From contig CAADHA010000115.1 in assembly GCA_900696685.1 (NCBI GenBank), forward strand, positions 26,000-89,999: DNA of 64,000 nt. Reading direction: 5' to 3'. The notes beneath the pieces were generated by a model. The model made no database searches. It had not been told where the DNA came from and saw only the letters and a list, made by a program, of their open reading frames with translations. A program made the position numbers and the translations under genes. This DNA comes from an uncultured Planctomycetota bacterium. GTDB taxonomy: Bacteria > Planctomycetota > Phycisphaerae > Phycisphaerales > UBA5793. The stretch's first letter is position 1. Each line of letters begins with the position of its first letter. Below, one piece after another: positions 27,558 through 36,541 of this stretch.

Positions 27558-28541
27558 TCACGCCGCGCGGCCGCGTTTCTTCGCCTTAGGCGCCTCGTCC
27601 GGCTCGGCGGAGGAGATGGCGTCGCGCAGTTGTTCCTTGGCTCGTGCGACGATCCGGTCGTAGGAAATCGTCTCTCCGATGTTCAGCGAGAGCATCGAGG
27701 CGATCTCCTGCACGCGAGTCGCGACCGCATCGAGCACCTGTTCGAGGCTCTCGCTGCGGATGCCGATGAGGCGGATGCACGTGGTGCGGCAGCGCTCGAT
27801 GTCGGGCAGTGCGGCGTCTCCCGTGAAGAGGTCGGCGATGGCCACGCCGGCGCAAAGCAGTCGGCTCAGGGCGGAGACCTCCGCCGGACCCGTCCGTCGG
27901 TCATCCGCTTCGCGGTAGAAGCGGACGGCATCTGTGAGCGACTGGGGAAGCCCCCAGACGTCGAGCAATTCGGCGCTGAGTTCAGCGTGTGAGACGCCGA
28001 GCGCTTTGATCTCGTCCTCGACGGTCCACCAGCCGGTGCTCGCCTGCCGCTCGAGGAGGGGAGCGAACAGGTCCGGGGCCGTGAGGTGGCCGGCGACGAG
28101 GCCGATGTTGTGCAGCAGGCCCGCGACGAAGGCGTCTTCCGTCAGTTGTTTCGCGGTCTGCATGGCGAGAAGGCGCGAGGCGACCGCGGCCGTCAGCGAC
28201 AGCCTCCAGTAGCGCTCGTAGTTGAAGTGCGTGCGATCCTCGCGAGGCGCGATCGAGTGCACGATCGAGAAACTCAGGGCCATGATGCGCAACTTGCGCA
28301 TGCCCAGGAGGGTCGACGACTGCTTGATCGAGGTGATGTTCTTGGCGATGCCGAAGAGCGGCGAGTTGATGACCTTGAGAATTCGGGCCGTCAGCGCCGG
28401 GTCATTCTGGATCACGCCCGCGAGTTGCTCGATCGTGCAGTCGGGCTGCTCAGTGAGCGAGAGAACCTGAAGCGCCACGCTGGGAAGCGATGGCAGGTTC
28501 TCGCTCGCACGAAACCGATCGATGATCGAGCCTCCAGACAT
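27558..28541 (-). CDS. HDOD-domain signalling protein
   Basis: This 327-residue protein has an N-terminal HDOD domain: LPSLPSVALQVLSLTEQPD, then LAGVIQNDPALTARILKVIN and the loop SIKQSSTLLGMRKLR. The metal-binding HD-GYP residues are absent, as usual for HDOD. The C-terminal ~100 residues are helical with a basic tail (KAKKRGRAA). HDOD proteins act in signal relay, often with two-component or c-di-GMP circuits; the partner is unknown. The gap to obgE is 77 bp on the same strand, so they may be cotranscribed. Confidence 0.88.
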   Translation of the reverse strand: MSGGSIIDRFRASENLPSLPSVALQVLSLTEQPDCTIEQLAGVIQNDPALTARILKVINSPLFGIAKNITSIKQSSTLLGMRKLRIMALSFSIVHSIAPREDRTHFNYERYWRLSLTAAVASRLLAMQTAKQLTEDAFVAGLLHNIGLVAGHLTAPDLFAPLLERQASTGWWTVEDEIKALGVSHAELSAELLDVWGLPQSLTDAVRFYREADDRRTGPAEVSALSRLLCAGVAIADLFTGDAALPDIERCRTTCIRLIGIRSESLEQVLDAVATRVQEIASMLSLNIGETISYDRIVARAKEQLRDAISSAEPDEAPKAKKRGRAA

Positions 28542-28951
28542 CTGCCCGCTCCTCTTCGCCCGCCCCGCTGCCGGTTGATCATCGGTCCACAGTTTGCGGC
28601 CGCGACTGAATGAACTATCGGCAGACGCTGCAGTCTACTGAATGAGTGAGCGTTCAAACGTCTCACTATCCAGCAAGTCGATTGCGTTGAATGCGCGCTG
28701 CCGTCTGCGCCGGCCGCAGTGGACAGCGCGGGAGGCAGGCGACCGGGTTTCATGACTTCGGCGTGTTATCGGGCGGATGAAGGGGCTGGCGCATTTCGCA
28801 CCGGTCAACCACCGCCGCTGCTCCATTTTCCCGCGTCAATAAGAGGATCGCGCGGATTCGACACTCGCAGCGGCCGTTGGCGATTGATCGGCGGCCGCGT
28901 CGCGCGTACCCTCTCTGTTCGCCTTCGGCGTCGCTGTCCGGGGCGAAGAAC
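28542..28951. other. Intergenic region before tRNA-Lys
   Basis: No gene is supported in these 410 bp. It should contain the leader of the minus-strand HDOD gene and the promoter of the tRNA. A short dyad (GTGAG-CGTTCAAACGT-CTCAC, 28646-28666) is a weak operator candidate only. Confidence 0.45.
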
Positions 28952-29024
28952 GGTCGCGTAGCTCAGTCGGTAGAGCATCGGACTTTTAATCCGCAGGTCC
29001 TGGGTTCGAGTCCCAGCGCGACCA
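28952..29024 (+). tRNA. tRNA-Lys(TTT)
   Basis: A complete 73-nt cloverleaf is visible. Acceptor GGTCGCG pairs with CGCGACC, with discriminator A. The anticodon loop is CTTTTAA with anticodon TTT at 28985-28987, and the T loop is TTCGAGT. The 3' CCA is not encoded. It is read in the same direction as the helicase gene that starts 65 bp downstream. Confidence 0.97.
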
Positions 29025-29088
29025 TTGGCGGCCGGCTCGAGCGGCGCGAGCGCAGCGCCCTGGCGGCGAAGGGAGTCGTCCCCGTTTC

Positions 29089-32000
29089 ATGCTGATCCTC
29101 CACGCTAACTGGTCGAACCATCGGCTGGCATTCTGGGCGGAGTCAACAGAGACTCTCGTTCGTTCGGCCGGTGCTTCCGCCGTGGCGGCAGCGGATGCGC
29201 CGGCTGGCTCGGGAGGCGGAGAGGAGAAGGCGGGGGGCACACCCGTGCCTTCCTCAAATGGAGCAGTTGCGCCGGGCGGGCCGGGAGCGGCTCGGCGCGC
29301 GGCCTCCCATCCGTTCGCCGCGAAACCCGAGGAGATCGAACAGGCGCTGGAAGCGCTCTTCGGTGACGAGGCGGTAGCGGAGACGCTCGTCGTGCAACTG
29401 CCCGTGTGCGGAAGGCTGCCGCTTCCAAGCCCGGCGGCGCTCTTTGAGGCGGGGGTGGACGGCCCGGAACACGCGGCCGAGGGTCTGGCTCCTTGGACGG
29501 TACCGGTCCTGTCTCTGCCTGCGGAGCGGGTACTTCAAGCGCTCAGTGCGATCGACCACGACGAAGATGAGTCGTCGTCTCTCCTGCGCCGTGGCGCTTC
29601 GCTGGACTTCTGGATTCGCGCGGGTCGTTTCGTCGCTGAACTCCTCGTCGCGCAACGATTCATCCCGACGCTCGAGCAGGACCTCGGCGGGAGCCTGCGC
29701 GGGCACTGGCGGCTGTGGCTGAGCGACGACGACGCGGCGCAGCGGTTCGCGCGCCTCGTGCGCTTCGCCCCGCCACTTGTGCGCGCCGTGGTCGATGGCG
29801 CGGCCGGAGACCCTTGGACGATCGTCGATGAGATGGTCAGTGACGTCGCCGACGCCGCCATTCGGCGCATCCTTCTTGAAGAGGGAATCCCCGAGGCGAT
29901 CGAGGAGTGCGACGCACTCGCCGACCAGCACGTCGCCTGGCTCACAAGCCTCCTCGGGCGCGAGGGGCGCCTCACGCTGCCGGTCTCGACGGCAGTCCAG
30001 TTGATGCGGGGCGTGCGGCAGTGGTTGGGGCGGCTCTACGACGTCGGCCAGGGCCGCGCCTTCCGCCTGTGCTTCGAACTTGAAGAGCCGCCCGCTCAGC
30101 GTGACGAGAGCGAGTTGTACGCGCCCGGGCGCGACGTCACCTGGCCCCTGTCGCTTCACCTCCAGTCCGCCGACGAGCCGGGTGTGCGCGTGAGCGCGGC
30201 GGAAGTGTGGTCCTTCACGGGCGAGGTGTTCAGTGTCGGCGGGCTCCTGCTCGATCGGCCGCAGGACCTGCTGCTGGGCGAACTCAAACGGGCCTCCAAG
30301 CTCTTTGCGCCGATCGAGTCGGCCCTGAGCGAGGCGCATCCGATCGGCATCGACCTCACCACCGACCAGGCGTACCTGTTCCTGCGCGAGGTGAGGCGGG
30401 TGCTGGAGGAGTCGGGCTTCGGCGTTGTTGTGCCCGGGTGGTGGGACCGGCCCGAAGCGCGGCTTTCAGCGCGGCTGAAGGTCCACAGCGCCGACGTGGA
30501 TTTTGCTTCAGCCGGAGCCTCCGCAACCCACGCACGCGCCGCCATCGGACTCGACTCCATCATCCAGTACCAGTGGCAGGTGGCGATCGGGAACCACATC
30601 CTTACGCGCGAGGAGTTCGAGCGCCTTGCGCAGCAGCGATCGCCGCTGGTGCGCCTGCACGGCGAGTGGGTGGAGATCAGGCCGCGCGACCTGGCCGGCG
30701 CCCGCACGTTCTGGGAGCAGTCGGACGAAGGGGAGATGATGCTTCGCGATGCGCTGCGCCTGGCGTACGGCTCAACGCCGGAACGCGTGGGCCTGCCTGT
30801 GCTGGGAATGGACGCGGACGGCTGGGTGGGGCAACTCTTCGGGACCACGGCCGCCGGCGCCGATGCGCGAGCCATGCCCATGCTTCCCCAGCCCGAGTCG
30901 TTCGTGGGCCACTTGCGGCCGTACCAGGTCAAGGGGCTGAGTTGGCTCGCATTCCTCGATCGCTTCGGGCTGGGCGCGTGCCTGGCCGACGACATGGGCC
31001 TGGGCAAGACGATTCAACTCATCGCGCTGCTGCTGGCCGAGCGTGAGGCGGCGCGCAACTCGGCGGGTCCGCACACCGCCTCGGCCGAGAGCGCGGTGCC
31101 GCCGACGCTGCTCGTCGTGCCGACTTCGGTACTCGGCAACTGGGTGCGCGAGTTGCGGCGGTTTTCGCCGAGCCTGCGGGCCATGGTGCATCACGGCGTC
31201 AACCGCGCCGTCGGCAAGGCCCTGATCGAGCACGCCCGCGCCCACGACATCGTCATTACAACCTACGCCCTTGTGCACCGTGACCGCGAGACGCTTGGGC
31301 GCGTGCCCTGGTGGCGCGTGTGCCTCGACGAGGCGCAGAACATCAAGAACCCGAGCGCGAAGCAGTCAGCGGCGATCCGCGGCCTGCCGGCCCAGCGGCG
31401 CATCGCCCTCACGGGCACTCCCGTCGAGAATCGCCTGAGCGAACTCTGGTCCATCATGGATTTCCTCAACAGCGGCTACCTCGGCACGGCGCACGACTTC
31501 CGCAGGCAGTTCGCCGTCGGCATCGAGCGCTACCGCGACCAGGAGCGCGTCGGGCAGTTGCGTCATCTCATTCAGCCCTTCGTCCTGAGGCGCCTCAAGA
31601 CCGATCCGCACGTCATCGCCGACCTGCCCGACAAACTCGAGTACAAGGTCTACTGCTCGCTCACGCCCGAGCAGGCGCGGCTCTACGAGGCCACGGTCCA
31701 GTCAATGCTGAGCCAGGCCGACGCGAGCGAGGGAATTCAGCGCCGCGGGCTGGTGCTGGCCACGCTCGTCAAACTCAAGCAGATCTGCAATCACCCGTCC
31801 CACTTCCTGCGCGACGCCGAGGAAGGCCGCCAGGGCGCCGTCACCGTCGCGCGCTCCGGCAAGGCGGCACGCCTGATCGAGATGCTCGAGGAAGTCGTGG
31901 CCGAGGGCGATTCGGCGCTTGTCTTCACCCAGTTCCGCGAGATGGGGCACCTGCTTGCCTCGATGGTCCGGCGCGAACTGGGTCTTGAGGCCCTCTTCCT

Positions 32001-32439
32001 CCACGGAGGCACGCCCATCGGCAAGCGCGAGCAGTTGATCGAACGATTCCAGATGCGAGACGGAACCTGCCCCGTGTTCATCCTTTCGCTCAAGGCGGGC
32101 GGCTTCGGACTTAACCTCACCGCCGCCAATCACGTTTTCCACTTTGATCGCTGGTGGAACCCGGCTGTCGAGAACCAGGCCACCGACCGCGCGTTCCGCA
32201 TCGGTCAGACCCGCGCCGTCCAGGTGCACAAGTTCGTCTGCTCGGGCACGCTCGAGGAACGCATCGATGCGATGATCGAACAGAAGACCGAACTGGCCGA
32301 GCACGTCGTCGGCGCCGGGGAGCAGTGGCTCACGGAACTGAGCACCGATCAGCTGCGCGAGGTGCTCGCCCTGCGCTACGAGGACATGCAATCGGCGGAC
32401 GACCTTGACGACTCGGCCGCGGAGGCAGCCGCGACATGA
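29089..32439 (+). CDS. SNF2-family DEAD/H helicase
   Basis: In this 1116-residue protein the N-terminal ~580 residues form the long bacterial SNF2-associated region. The SNF2 ATPase follows: motif I DDMGLGKT (near 635), motif II DEAQ (747-750), and TGTPVENRLSELWSIMDFLN. A helicase C lobe comes next with ALVFTQFREMG, ILSLKAGGFGLNL, HFDRWWNPAVENQATDR and RIGQT. All motor motifs look intact. Proteins of this build translocate on duplex DNA and remodel nucleoprotein. It overlaps the SWIM-domain gene by 4 nt, a recurrent bacterial pairing. Confidence 0.93.
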   Translation: MLILHANWSNHRLAFWAESTETLVRSAGASAVAAADAPAGSGGGEEKAGGTPVPSSNGAVAPGGPGAARRAASHPFAAKPEEIEQALEALFGDEAVAETLVVQLPVCGRLPLPSPAALFEAGVDGPEHAAEGLAPWTVPVLSLPAERVLQALSAIDHDEDESSSLLRRGASLDFWIRAGRFVAELLVAQRFIPTLEQDLGGSLRGHWRLWLSDDDAAQRFARLVRFAPPLVRAVVDGAAGDPWTIVDEMVSDVADAAIRRILLEEGIPEAIEECDALADQHVAWLTSLLGREGRLTLPVSTAVQLMRGVRQWLGRLYDVGQGRAFRLCFELEEPPAQRDESELYAPGRDVTWPLSLHLQSADEPGVRVSAAEVWSFTGEVFSVGGLLLDRPQDLLLGELKRASKLFAPIESALSEAHPIGIDLTTDQAYLFLREVRRVLEESGFGVVVPGWWDRPEARLSARLKVHSADVDFASAGASATHARAAIGLDSIIQYQWQVAIGNHILTREEFERLAQQRSPLVRLHGEWVEIRPRDLAGARTFWEQSDEGEMMLRDALRLAYGSTPERVGLPVLGMDADGWVGQLFGTTAAGADARAMPMLPQPESFVGHLRPYQVKGLSWLAFLDRFGLGACLADDMGLGKTIQLIALLLAEREAARNSAGPHTASAESAVPPTLLVVPTSVLGNWVRELRRFSPSLRAMVHHGVNRAVGKALIEHARAHDIVITTYALVHRDRETLGRVPWWRVCLDEAQNIKNPSAKQSAAIRGLPAQRRIALTGTPVENRLSELWSIMDFLNSGYLGTAHDFRRQFAVGIERYRDQERVGQLRHLIQPFVLRRLKTDPHVIADLPDKLEYKVYCSLTPEQARLYEATVQSMLSQADASEGIQRRGLVLATLVKLKQICNHPSHFLRDAEEGRQGAVTVARSGKAARLIEMLEEVVAEGDSALVFTQFREMGHLLASMVRRELGLEALFLHGGTPIGKREQLIERFQMRDGTCPVFILSLKAGGFGLNLTAANHVFHFDRWWNPAVENQATDRAFRIGQTRAVQVHKFVCSGTLEERIDAMIEQKTELAEHVVGAGEQWLTELSTDQLREVLALRYEDMQSADDLDDSAAEAAAT

Positions 32440-33362
32440 CCTCCACCCCCTCCTCCCCATCGCCGAATCCGCGCCGCCTGCCTGATAAGCCTCGCCGCGT
32501 GCAGCGCGGGGTCAAACTCAGCCTTCGCGTTGATCGGCTCGGCACTCACCCGCTCACGCGGCGCTGGCTCGACGACGTCCGCGCATGCGTGAGTGATCAG
32601 GCGCTCTTCGATGAGGGCATCAGTTACGCTCGCCTTGGCCAGATCATCAGCCTTGAGGTCAGGCCCGGCCGCATCGAGTCGACAATTCAGGGACGCTGCG
32701 CCCGCGCCTACCGCTGGTCCATCGCCTGGCCTACGTTTGAGCAGGAAGCGTGCGAGCGAATCATCTCCTCGCTCTCGGGCGAAGCGCGCCTGGCGCACGG
32801 CCTGGGGGAGGGCGAGATCAGCCGCGAGCTGCTGGATGTGCTCGATGCGCACGCGATGGCGCTGCTCCCGGTCCGCGGCGCGCAGGGGGCGACGCCCACC
32901 TGCACCTGCCCTCAGGTGCGCGACGGCAAACTGACGTGGTGCAAGCACGCCGTCGCCGCCGCCCACCTCTTCGCCGAGCGCCTTGACGCCCAGCCTGCGC
33001 TCGCATGGACGATCCGCGGCGTTGATCCCGTCGAACTCGCCGAGCGCATCCGCCTCAAGCGCACGATCGACTCGGGCGCCGGGCCGGCGACGGCGCATCA
33101 GCCGCTCGATCGTTCGATTCTCGCGGTCGAACCGCAGCCTCTCGATTGCCTGATTGATTCGTTCTACGACCTTCGGCCGGAGATCGCCTCATTTGAGACG
33201 CGTCTGGCGCCGCCGGAAGTCTCGCACGTTCTGGTGCGCCGTCTCGGCCCTTCGCCCTTCCCCGAGAGCCGCTTCCGCATCCTCGGCCTGCTGTCCACGT
33301 GCTACGACCTCGTGAGCGGGCGGGTGATGAAGGAGACGCTCAACGGCGACGACGCCGACTGA
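32436..33362 (+). CDS. SWIM zinc-finger protein, SNF2 partner
   Basis: This 308-residue protein carries a SWIM motif, CTC (about 154-156) then KLTWCKH (about 166-172), giving CxC...CxH for one zinc. It is preceded by helical sequence and followed by ~140 residues without a recognised domain. SWIM domains bind DNA or proteins. Direct coupling to the SNF2 helicase suggests it targets or regulates that motor. Its exact function is not established. Confidence 0.85.
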   Translation: MTSTPSSPSPNPRRLPDKPRRVQRGVKLSLRVDRLGTHPLTRRWLDDVRACVSDQALFDEGISYARLGQIISLEVRPGRIESTIQGRCARAYRWSIAWPTFEQEACERIISSLSGEARLAHGLGEGEISRELLDVLDAHAMALLPVRGAQGATPTCTCPQVRDGKLTWCKHAVAAAHLFAERLDAQPALAWTIRGVDPVELAERIRLKRTIDSGAGPATAHQPLDRSILAVEPQPLDCLIDSFYDLRPEIASFETRLAPPEVSHVLVRRLGPSPFPESRFRILGLLSTCYDLVSGRVMKETLNGDDAD

Positions 33363-33413
33363 ACCTGAGGTACGAGAGACCGTCAGGCAAGTTGCATCGC
33401 GCAATCCTCACAC

Positions 33414-33537
33414 AAAAGGGACAGGTACGTTTATTCCGTTCCCGAATAAACGGGACAGGTACATTTTATCTGCTTGTATATCAAAGACTTACAGCCGATT
33501 TTCGTCCCGAAACAAATGTACCTGTCCCTTTTGTTTT
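33414..33537. repeat. REP-like element, downstream flank of the transposase gene
   Basis: This element contains tandem GGGACAGGTAC motifs: AAAAGGGACAGGTACGTTTATT (first 19 bases at 33414) and CGGGACAGGTACATTTTA. An inverted AAATGTACCTGTCCC then closes a long hairpin, about 33514-33528. The core resembles the solo element at 6276-6368 and the mirror flank at 34336-34466. The composite form (short hairpin plus long hairpin) is shared only by the two flanks of the transposase gene. Confidence 0.85.
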
Positions 33538-33611
33538 GCGGGTCGTTTCTGGCGAACCGCATCTCTCGCTTGGGCCTCGCGAGGCTGGGTCGCCGGCGGG
33601 GCTTGTGACGG

Positions 33612-34289
33612 TCAGGAGGTCTTGGGCTGTCGGCCTCGTTCGCGAAAGGTGTGGTCTAAGCCGAGTGCTTGTGCGACGCGCGTGCTCCACTGGTCGGAGC
33701 CGAAGGGCCGTCCACGGTCGACGCTCACTCGCACCGTGTCGAGCTCCTTGTCGCTTTGCGGAGCGTTGACGAGACGGAGCCAGTTTCGGGGTTGCGCGAC
33801 CGGCCAGGCCGTGAGCATGCGACGCTGTTCGTCATCGCCCTGTTGTCGAATCCATAAGCCAGACCAGGGCCAGTCTTCGGCCCGCTTGACCAGATTGGCG
33901 CGGAGCGCGTTGCGTTCGACGTATCGCGCCACGATGAGGAAATGGTTGTCCTGTTGGATGGGGAATGACTTGTAGCGACCCTGGTAGAGGTGGCCCGTGC
34001 CGTGGCACTCCCGATGTCGCTGCCATCGGCAGACGTGTGTCAACGTGAGGCGCTGCATCAAGGGCGCGAGGTCATCGTCGCTGCGCGGCCAGAGCAGCAG
34101 GTGCCAGTGGTTGGGCATGAGGCAATAGGTGAGCAGGCGGGCGCCTGGATGCTGGTCAAGGCATTCGCCCATGATGTGTTCGAACGCCTCGTAGTCATGG
34201 TCCTTCTCGAAGATGGTGCGTCGGCCGACGCCTCGATTGAGGACGTGGTAGACATAGCCGCCGGGCGTTCGTCGAGCGGTGCGTGGCAT
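33612..34289 (-). CDS. REP-associated tyrosine transposase (RAYT)
   Basis: This 225-residue protein has the Y1/HUH single-strand transposase fold. The HUH box is YCLMPNHWHLLLWP and the catalytic tyrosine is in VARYVERNALRANLV, the most conserved RAYT block. GTGHLYQGRYKSFPI and EDWPWSGLW are further family landmarks. RAYTs cut and join single-stranded REP hairpins. Both sides of the gene carry the same GGGACAGGTAC elements, which supports this role directly. The ATG at 34289 (MPRTARRTPGGYVYHVLNRG) is the usual RAYT start; the frame is open upstream to 34343. Confidence 0.92.
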   Translation of the reverse strand: MPRTARRTPGGYVYHVLNRGVGRRTIFEKDHDYEAFEHIMGECLDQHPGARLLTYCLMPNHWHLLLWPRSDDDLAPLMQRLTLTHVCRWQRHRECHGTGHLYQGRYKSFPIQQDNHFLIVARYVERNALRANLVKRAEDWPWSGLWIRQQGDDEQRRMLTAWPVAQPRNWLRLVNAPQSDKELDTVRVSVDRGRPFGSDQWSTRVAQALGLDHTFRERGRQPKTS

Positions 34290-34335
34290 GTGCGAGCGTA
34301 TTCCAACCCGCGCCCGCAAACAAGGCGAACCCGGC

Positions 34336-34466
34336 AAAAACAAACGGGACAGGTACGTTTATTTCCGTTCAAAATAAACGGGACAGGTACATTTTATGTC
34401 CTTTATTTCCAAGTCGTTACGCGATAAATCCGGTTGGCAATAAATGTACCTGTCCCGTTTGTTTTC
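34336..34466. repeat. REP-like element, upstream flank of the transposase gene
   Basis: This element repeats the layout of 33414-33537 in the same orientation: AAACGGGACAGGTACGTTTA, a short inverted turn, CGGGACAGGTACATTTTA, a ~45-bp centre and AAATGTACCTGTCCC. The pair brackets the RAYT gene. From here to 34664 there are about 200 bp in which no gene is evident. Confidence 0.85.
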
Positions 34467-34664
34467 TGGTTCGCTTGCTCGCTGCGACTTCGCGATCGCG
34501 CGTGCTGAGGGAGAAGTTCAACGGTGAAGACACGGCTTAATGATGTCTGCGCTGCCGAAGAAGTGCCTGCCCATTTGCGCCGCGCTGGAAAGCAGGCCGA
34601 GACGAGAGACCGGATCGAGTCACTTGCGGCGCAGACATCAACAGACGAGGCGCGCGAGCGACGA

Positions 34665-35153
34665 TCAAGCCAGGTACGCCGCCGCCACGCCGGGGTCGAT
34701 GCGCTGCGGCCGCCGCGTGCTGCGCGACATGAGCACCCACACCGTCATCGCCCGGCAGATCACGGCCTCGTCGCGCGGGCGGCAGATGAGGTACCGCCGG
34801 GGCGAACTCGTCTTGTTGAATCCCTCGACCCACGTTGCCATCACGAGATCATCGCCTTCGAGCGCTTCGGCGAGGTAGTCGATCTCGTGCCGCCGCACGA
34901 ACCAGATCAGGTCGCGCTGCCGATGCCAGGCGTCGTCGAATCCAAGCGAAGCGCTGTGTGCGACCGCCATTGATTCGAGCCACTGCACGAAAGTCGTGTT
35001 GGGCACGTGGGGGATGACGCGGCTGATGTGCGCCGGGCCGACGGTCAGGCGGAGCGTGAAGGGATCGGGGCGCGGCGTGCCGAGCGCGAGCCAGTCGATG
35101 TCCTCGATCTTCGCGGGCGACGGCAGGGGCGCGATCTCGATCCGGTCGCTCAT
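34665..35153 (-). CDS. Acyl-ACP/acyl-CoA thioesterase-like hotdog protein
   Basis: This 162-residue protein has a single hotdog fold. Landmarks are FTLRLTVGPAHISRVIPHVPN, shortened here to the GPAHISRVIPHVPN turn, a central helix (TFVQWLESMAVAHS), and RHEIDYLAEALEGDDLVMAT. That last stretch is the typical 4HBT/YbgC-FatA beta segment with the preceding WFVRR. The catalytic Asp/Asn of YbgC is replaced by asparagine in PNTTF. The gene overlaps the upstream DUF971 gene by 4 nt. The likely activity is acyl thioester hydrolysis; the substrate is unknown. Confidence 0.8.
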   Translation of the reverse strand: MSDRIEIAPLPSPAKIEDIDWLALGTPRPDPFTLRLTVGPAHISRVIPHVPNTTFVQWLESMAVAHSASLGFDDAWHRQRDLIWFVRRHEIDYLAEALEGDDLVMATWVEGFNKTSSPRRYLICRPRDEAVICRAMTVWVLMSRSTRRPQRIDPGVAAAYLA

Positions 35154-35527
35154 CCGTGTCTCTCGCGCACCACGGGAGACTCCAACGACTTACGCGACGC
35201 CTGGCGGGCCGGGTCGATCTCCACGAGATACTCCCACGAGTACAGCCCCGTGTCGTGACCGTCGCTGAAGTGAATCTTGATCGCGTAGTTTCCGACGAAC
35301 TCGGCGTCCACGATGGTAAGCGGTTTGCCGTCGGACACCGCAGACGCGGGAAGGACCGTCAGCGGATTGCTCGCCAGTTGTTCGCGCAGGGTTCGGGCCT
35401 CGGCCGAGGGGGACCACTTGCGCAGGTACGTCACGGAATAGAAGGTCGTCGAGCCGTCCTCCCACTCGATGGTGAGGCCGCGATCGCGCTTGATGTCGAG
35501 ATGTCGGGGCCTGGCGATCATGGACAT
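35150..35527 (-). CDS. DUF971 (GBBH-like) protein
   Basis: This 125-residue protein matches the DUF971 / gamma-butyrobetaine hydroxylase N-terminal-like domain: HLDIKRDRGLTIEWEDGSTT, then YLRKWSPSAEAR, VGNYAIKIHFSDGHDTGLYS and WEYL. Proteins with this fold occur alone near Mrp/ApbC-type Fe-S carriers in other bacteria, but none is adjacent here. The start at 35527 or at 35521 is equally plausible. Its ATGA overlap with the thioesterase gene indicates cotranslation. Confidence 0.85.
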   Translation of the reverse strand: MSMIARPRHLDIKRDRGLTIEWEDGSTTFYSVTYLRKWSPSAEARTLREQLASNPLTVLPASAVSDGKPLTIVDAEFVGNYAIKIHFSDGHDTGLYSWEYLVEIDPARQASRKSLESPVVRERHG

Positions 35528-35621
35528 TGGTCCGCCAGAGTTTAGCGCGGGCGCGCCCCGAGGCCGCCAAACCACCGTGCTGCGCGCATAGACTCCCGCG
35601 ATTTCAGCGAACGGAGCGCTC

Positions 35622-36521
35622 GTGGAACACTTCTCGGATCGGCTGCTCAATGCGATCGGGCACAAGGGCTCGCCTGCGTGCGTGGGGATCGACCCGGTGC
35701 ATGAGCGTCTGCCGGCCGAGTTGCGCCGGCGCATCGATGGCCCGCGCAGCGCTCTGGCGGCGATCAGCGAGTTCTGCTCGGTGGTGCTCGACGCTGTGGC
35801 CGATGCCGTCCCCGCCGTCAAGTTTCAGAGCGCGTGTTTCGAGCGCTACCGCGACGAAGGCGTCGAGACGCTTTCCGGCCTGATCGCCGATGCGGCCGAC
35901 CTTGGACTGATCGCGATTCTCGACGCGAAGCGAGGTGACATCGGCCTCTCCGCCGAGCACTACGCGCGCGGCATCTTTGAACCGTGGATCGACCGCGACG
36001 AGTTGGCTCCGCGCCTGGCGGTCCCCGATGCGGTGACGATCAACGGCTACTTCGGCGCAGACGGGATTGAGCCTTTCTGCCGCGACGGGCGCGGCGCATT
36101 TGTCCTCGTGCGCACGAGCAATCCGGGTGGCGACGAGATCCAGCAGGCTCGGCTCGAGAGCGGCGAGACGGTCGCGGAACACGTGGCCGGCGTCGTTGAT
36201 CGCCTGGCGCGCGAGCACATGGGGATGCTCGGCTACAGCGATCTCGGCGCGGTCGTGGGGGCGACGAAGCGATCGGAAATTGCCTCGCTCCGGGCGCTGA
36301 TGCCCCGGTGCATCTTCCTCGTGCCGGGCTACGGCGCGCAGGGAGGGGGCGCCGAGGATGTGCGCGCCTGCTTCAACCCTGACGGGCGCGGAGCGATCAT
36401 CACCGCCAGCCGCAGCGTGATCTTCGCATACGAGAAGGAGGCTGATCGTCCCTGGGCCGATGCCGTGGCGGACGCAGCGCATCGCTTTGCGCAGGAGATC
36501 AGCGAAGTTGCGACGCGGTAG
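35622..36521 (+). CDS. pyrF: Orotidine 5'-phosphate decarboxylase
   Basis: This 299-residue enzyme of the longer PyrF type converts OMP to UMP, the last step of pyrimidine synthesis. Landmarks are ACVGIDPVHERLP, AVKFQSACFE and the catalytic ILDAKRGDIG (Asp-x-Lys-x-x-Asp). GTKRS-like phosphate contacts appear in GATKRSEIASLR, and a final VPGYGAQGGG phosphate loop follows. It begins with GTG. No other pyrimidine genes are adjacent. Confidence 0.93.
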   Translation: MEHFSDRLLNAIGHKGSPACVGIDPVHERLPAELRRRIDGPRSALAAISEFCSVVLDAVADAVPAVKFQSACFERYRDEGVETLSGLIADAADLGLIAILDAKRGDIGLSAEHYARGIFEPWIDRDELAPRLAVPDAVTINGYFGADGIEPFCRDGRGAFVLVRTSNPGGDEIQQARLESGETVAEHVAGVVDRLAREHMGMLGYSDLGAVVGATKRSEIASLRALMPRCIFLVPGYGAQGGGAEDVRACFNPDGRGAIITASRSVIFAYEKEADRPWADAVADAAHRFAQEISEVATR

Positions 36522-36541
36522 GCGGGGTTCAAAGGGACGTC

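Noticed and set aside
28646..28666. Short dyad as an operator of the HDOD gene
   Set aside because: The arms are short and imperfect and no promoter elements line up with it.
28952..34466. Genomic island inserted at tRNA-Lys
   Set aside because: No integrase and no direct repeat of the tRNA 3' end were found downstream; the adjacent transposase is of the REP type, which does not use tRNA sites.
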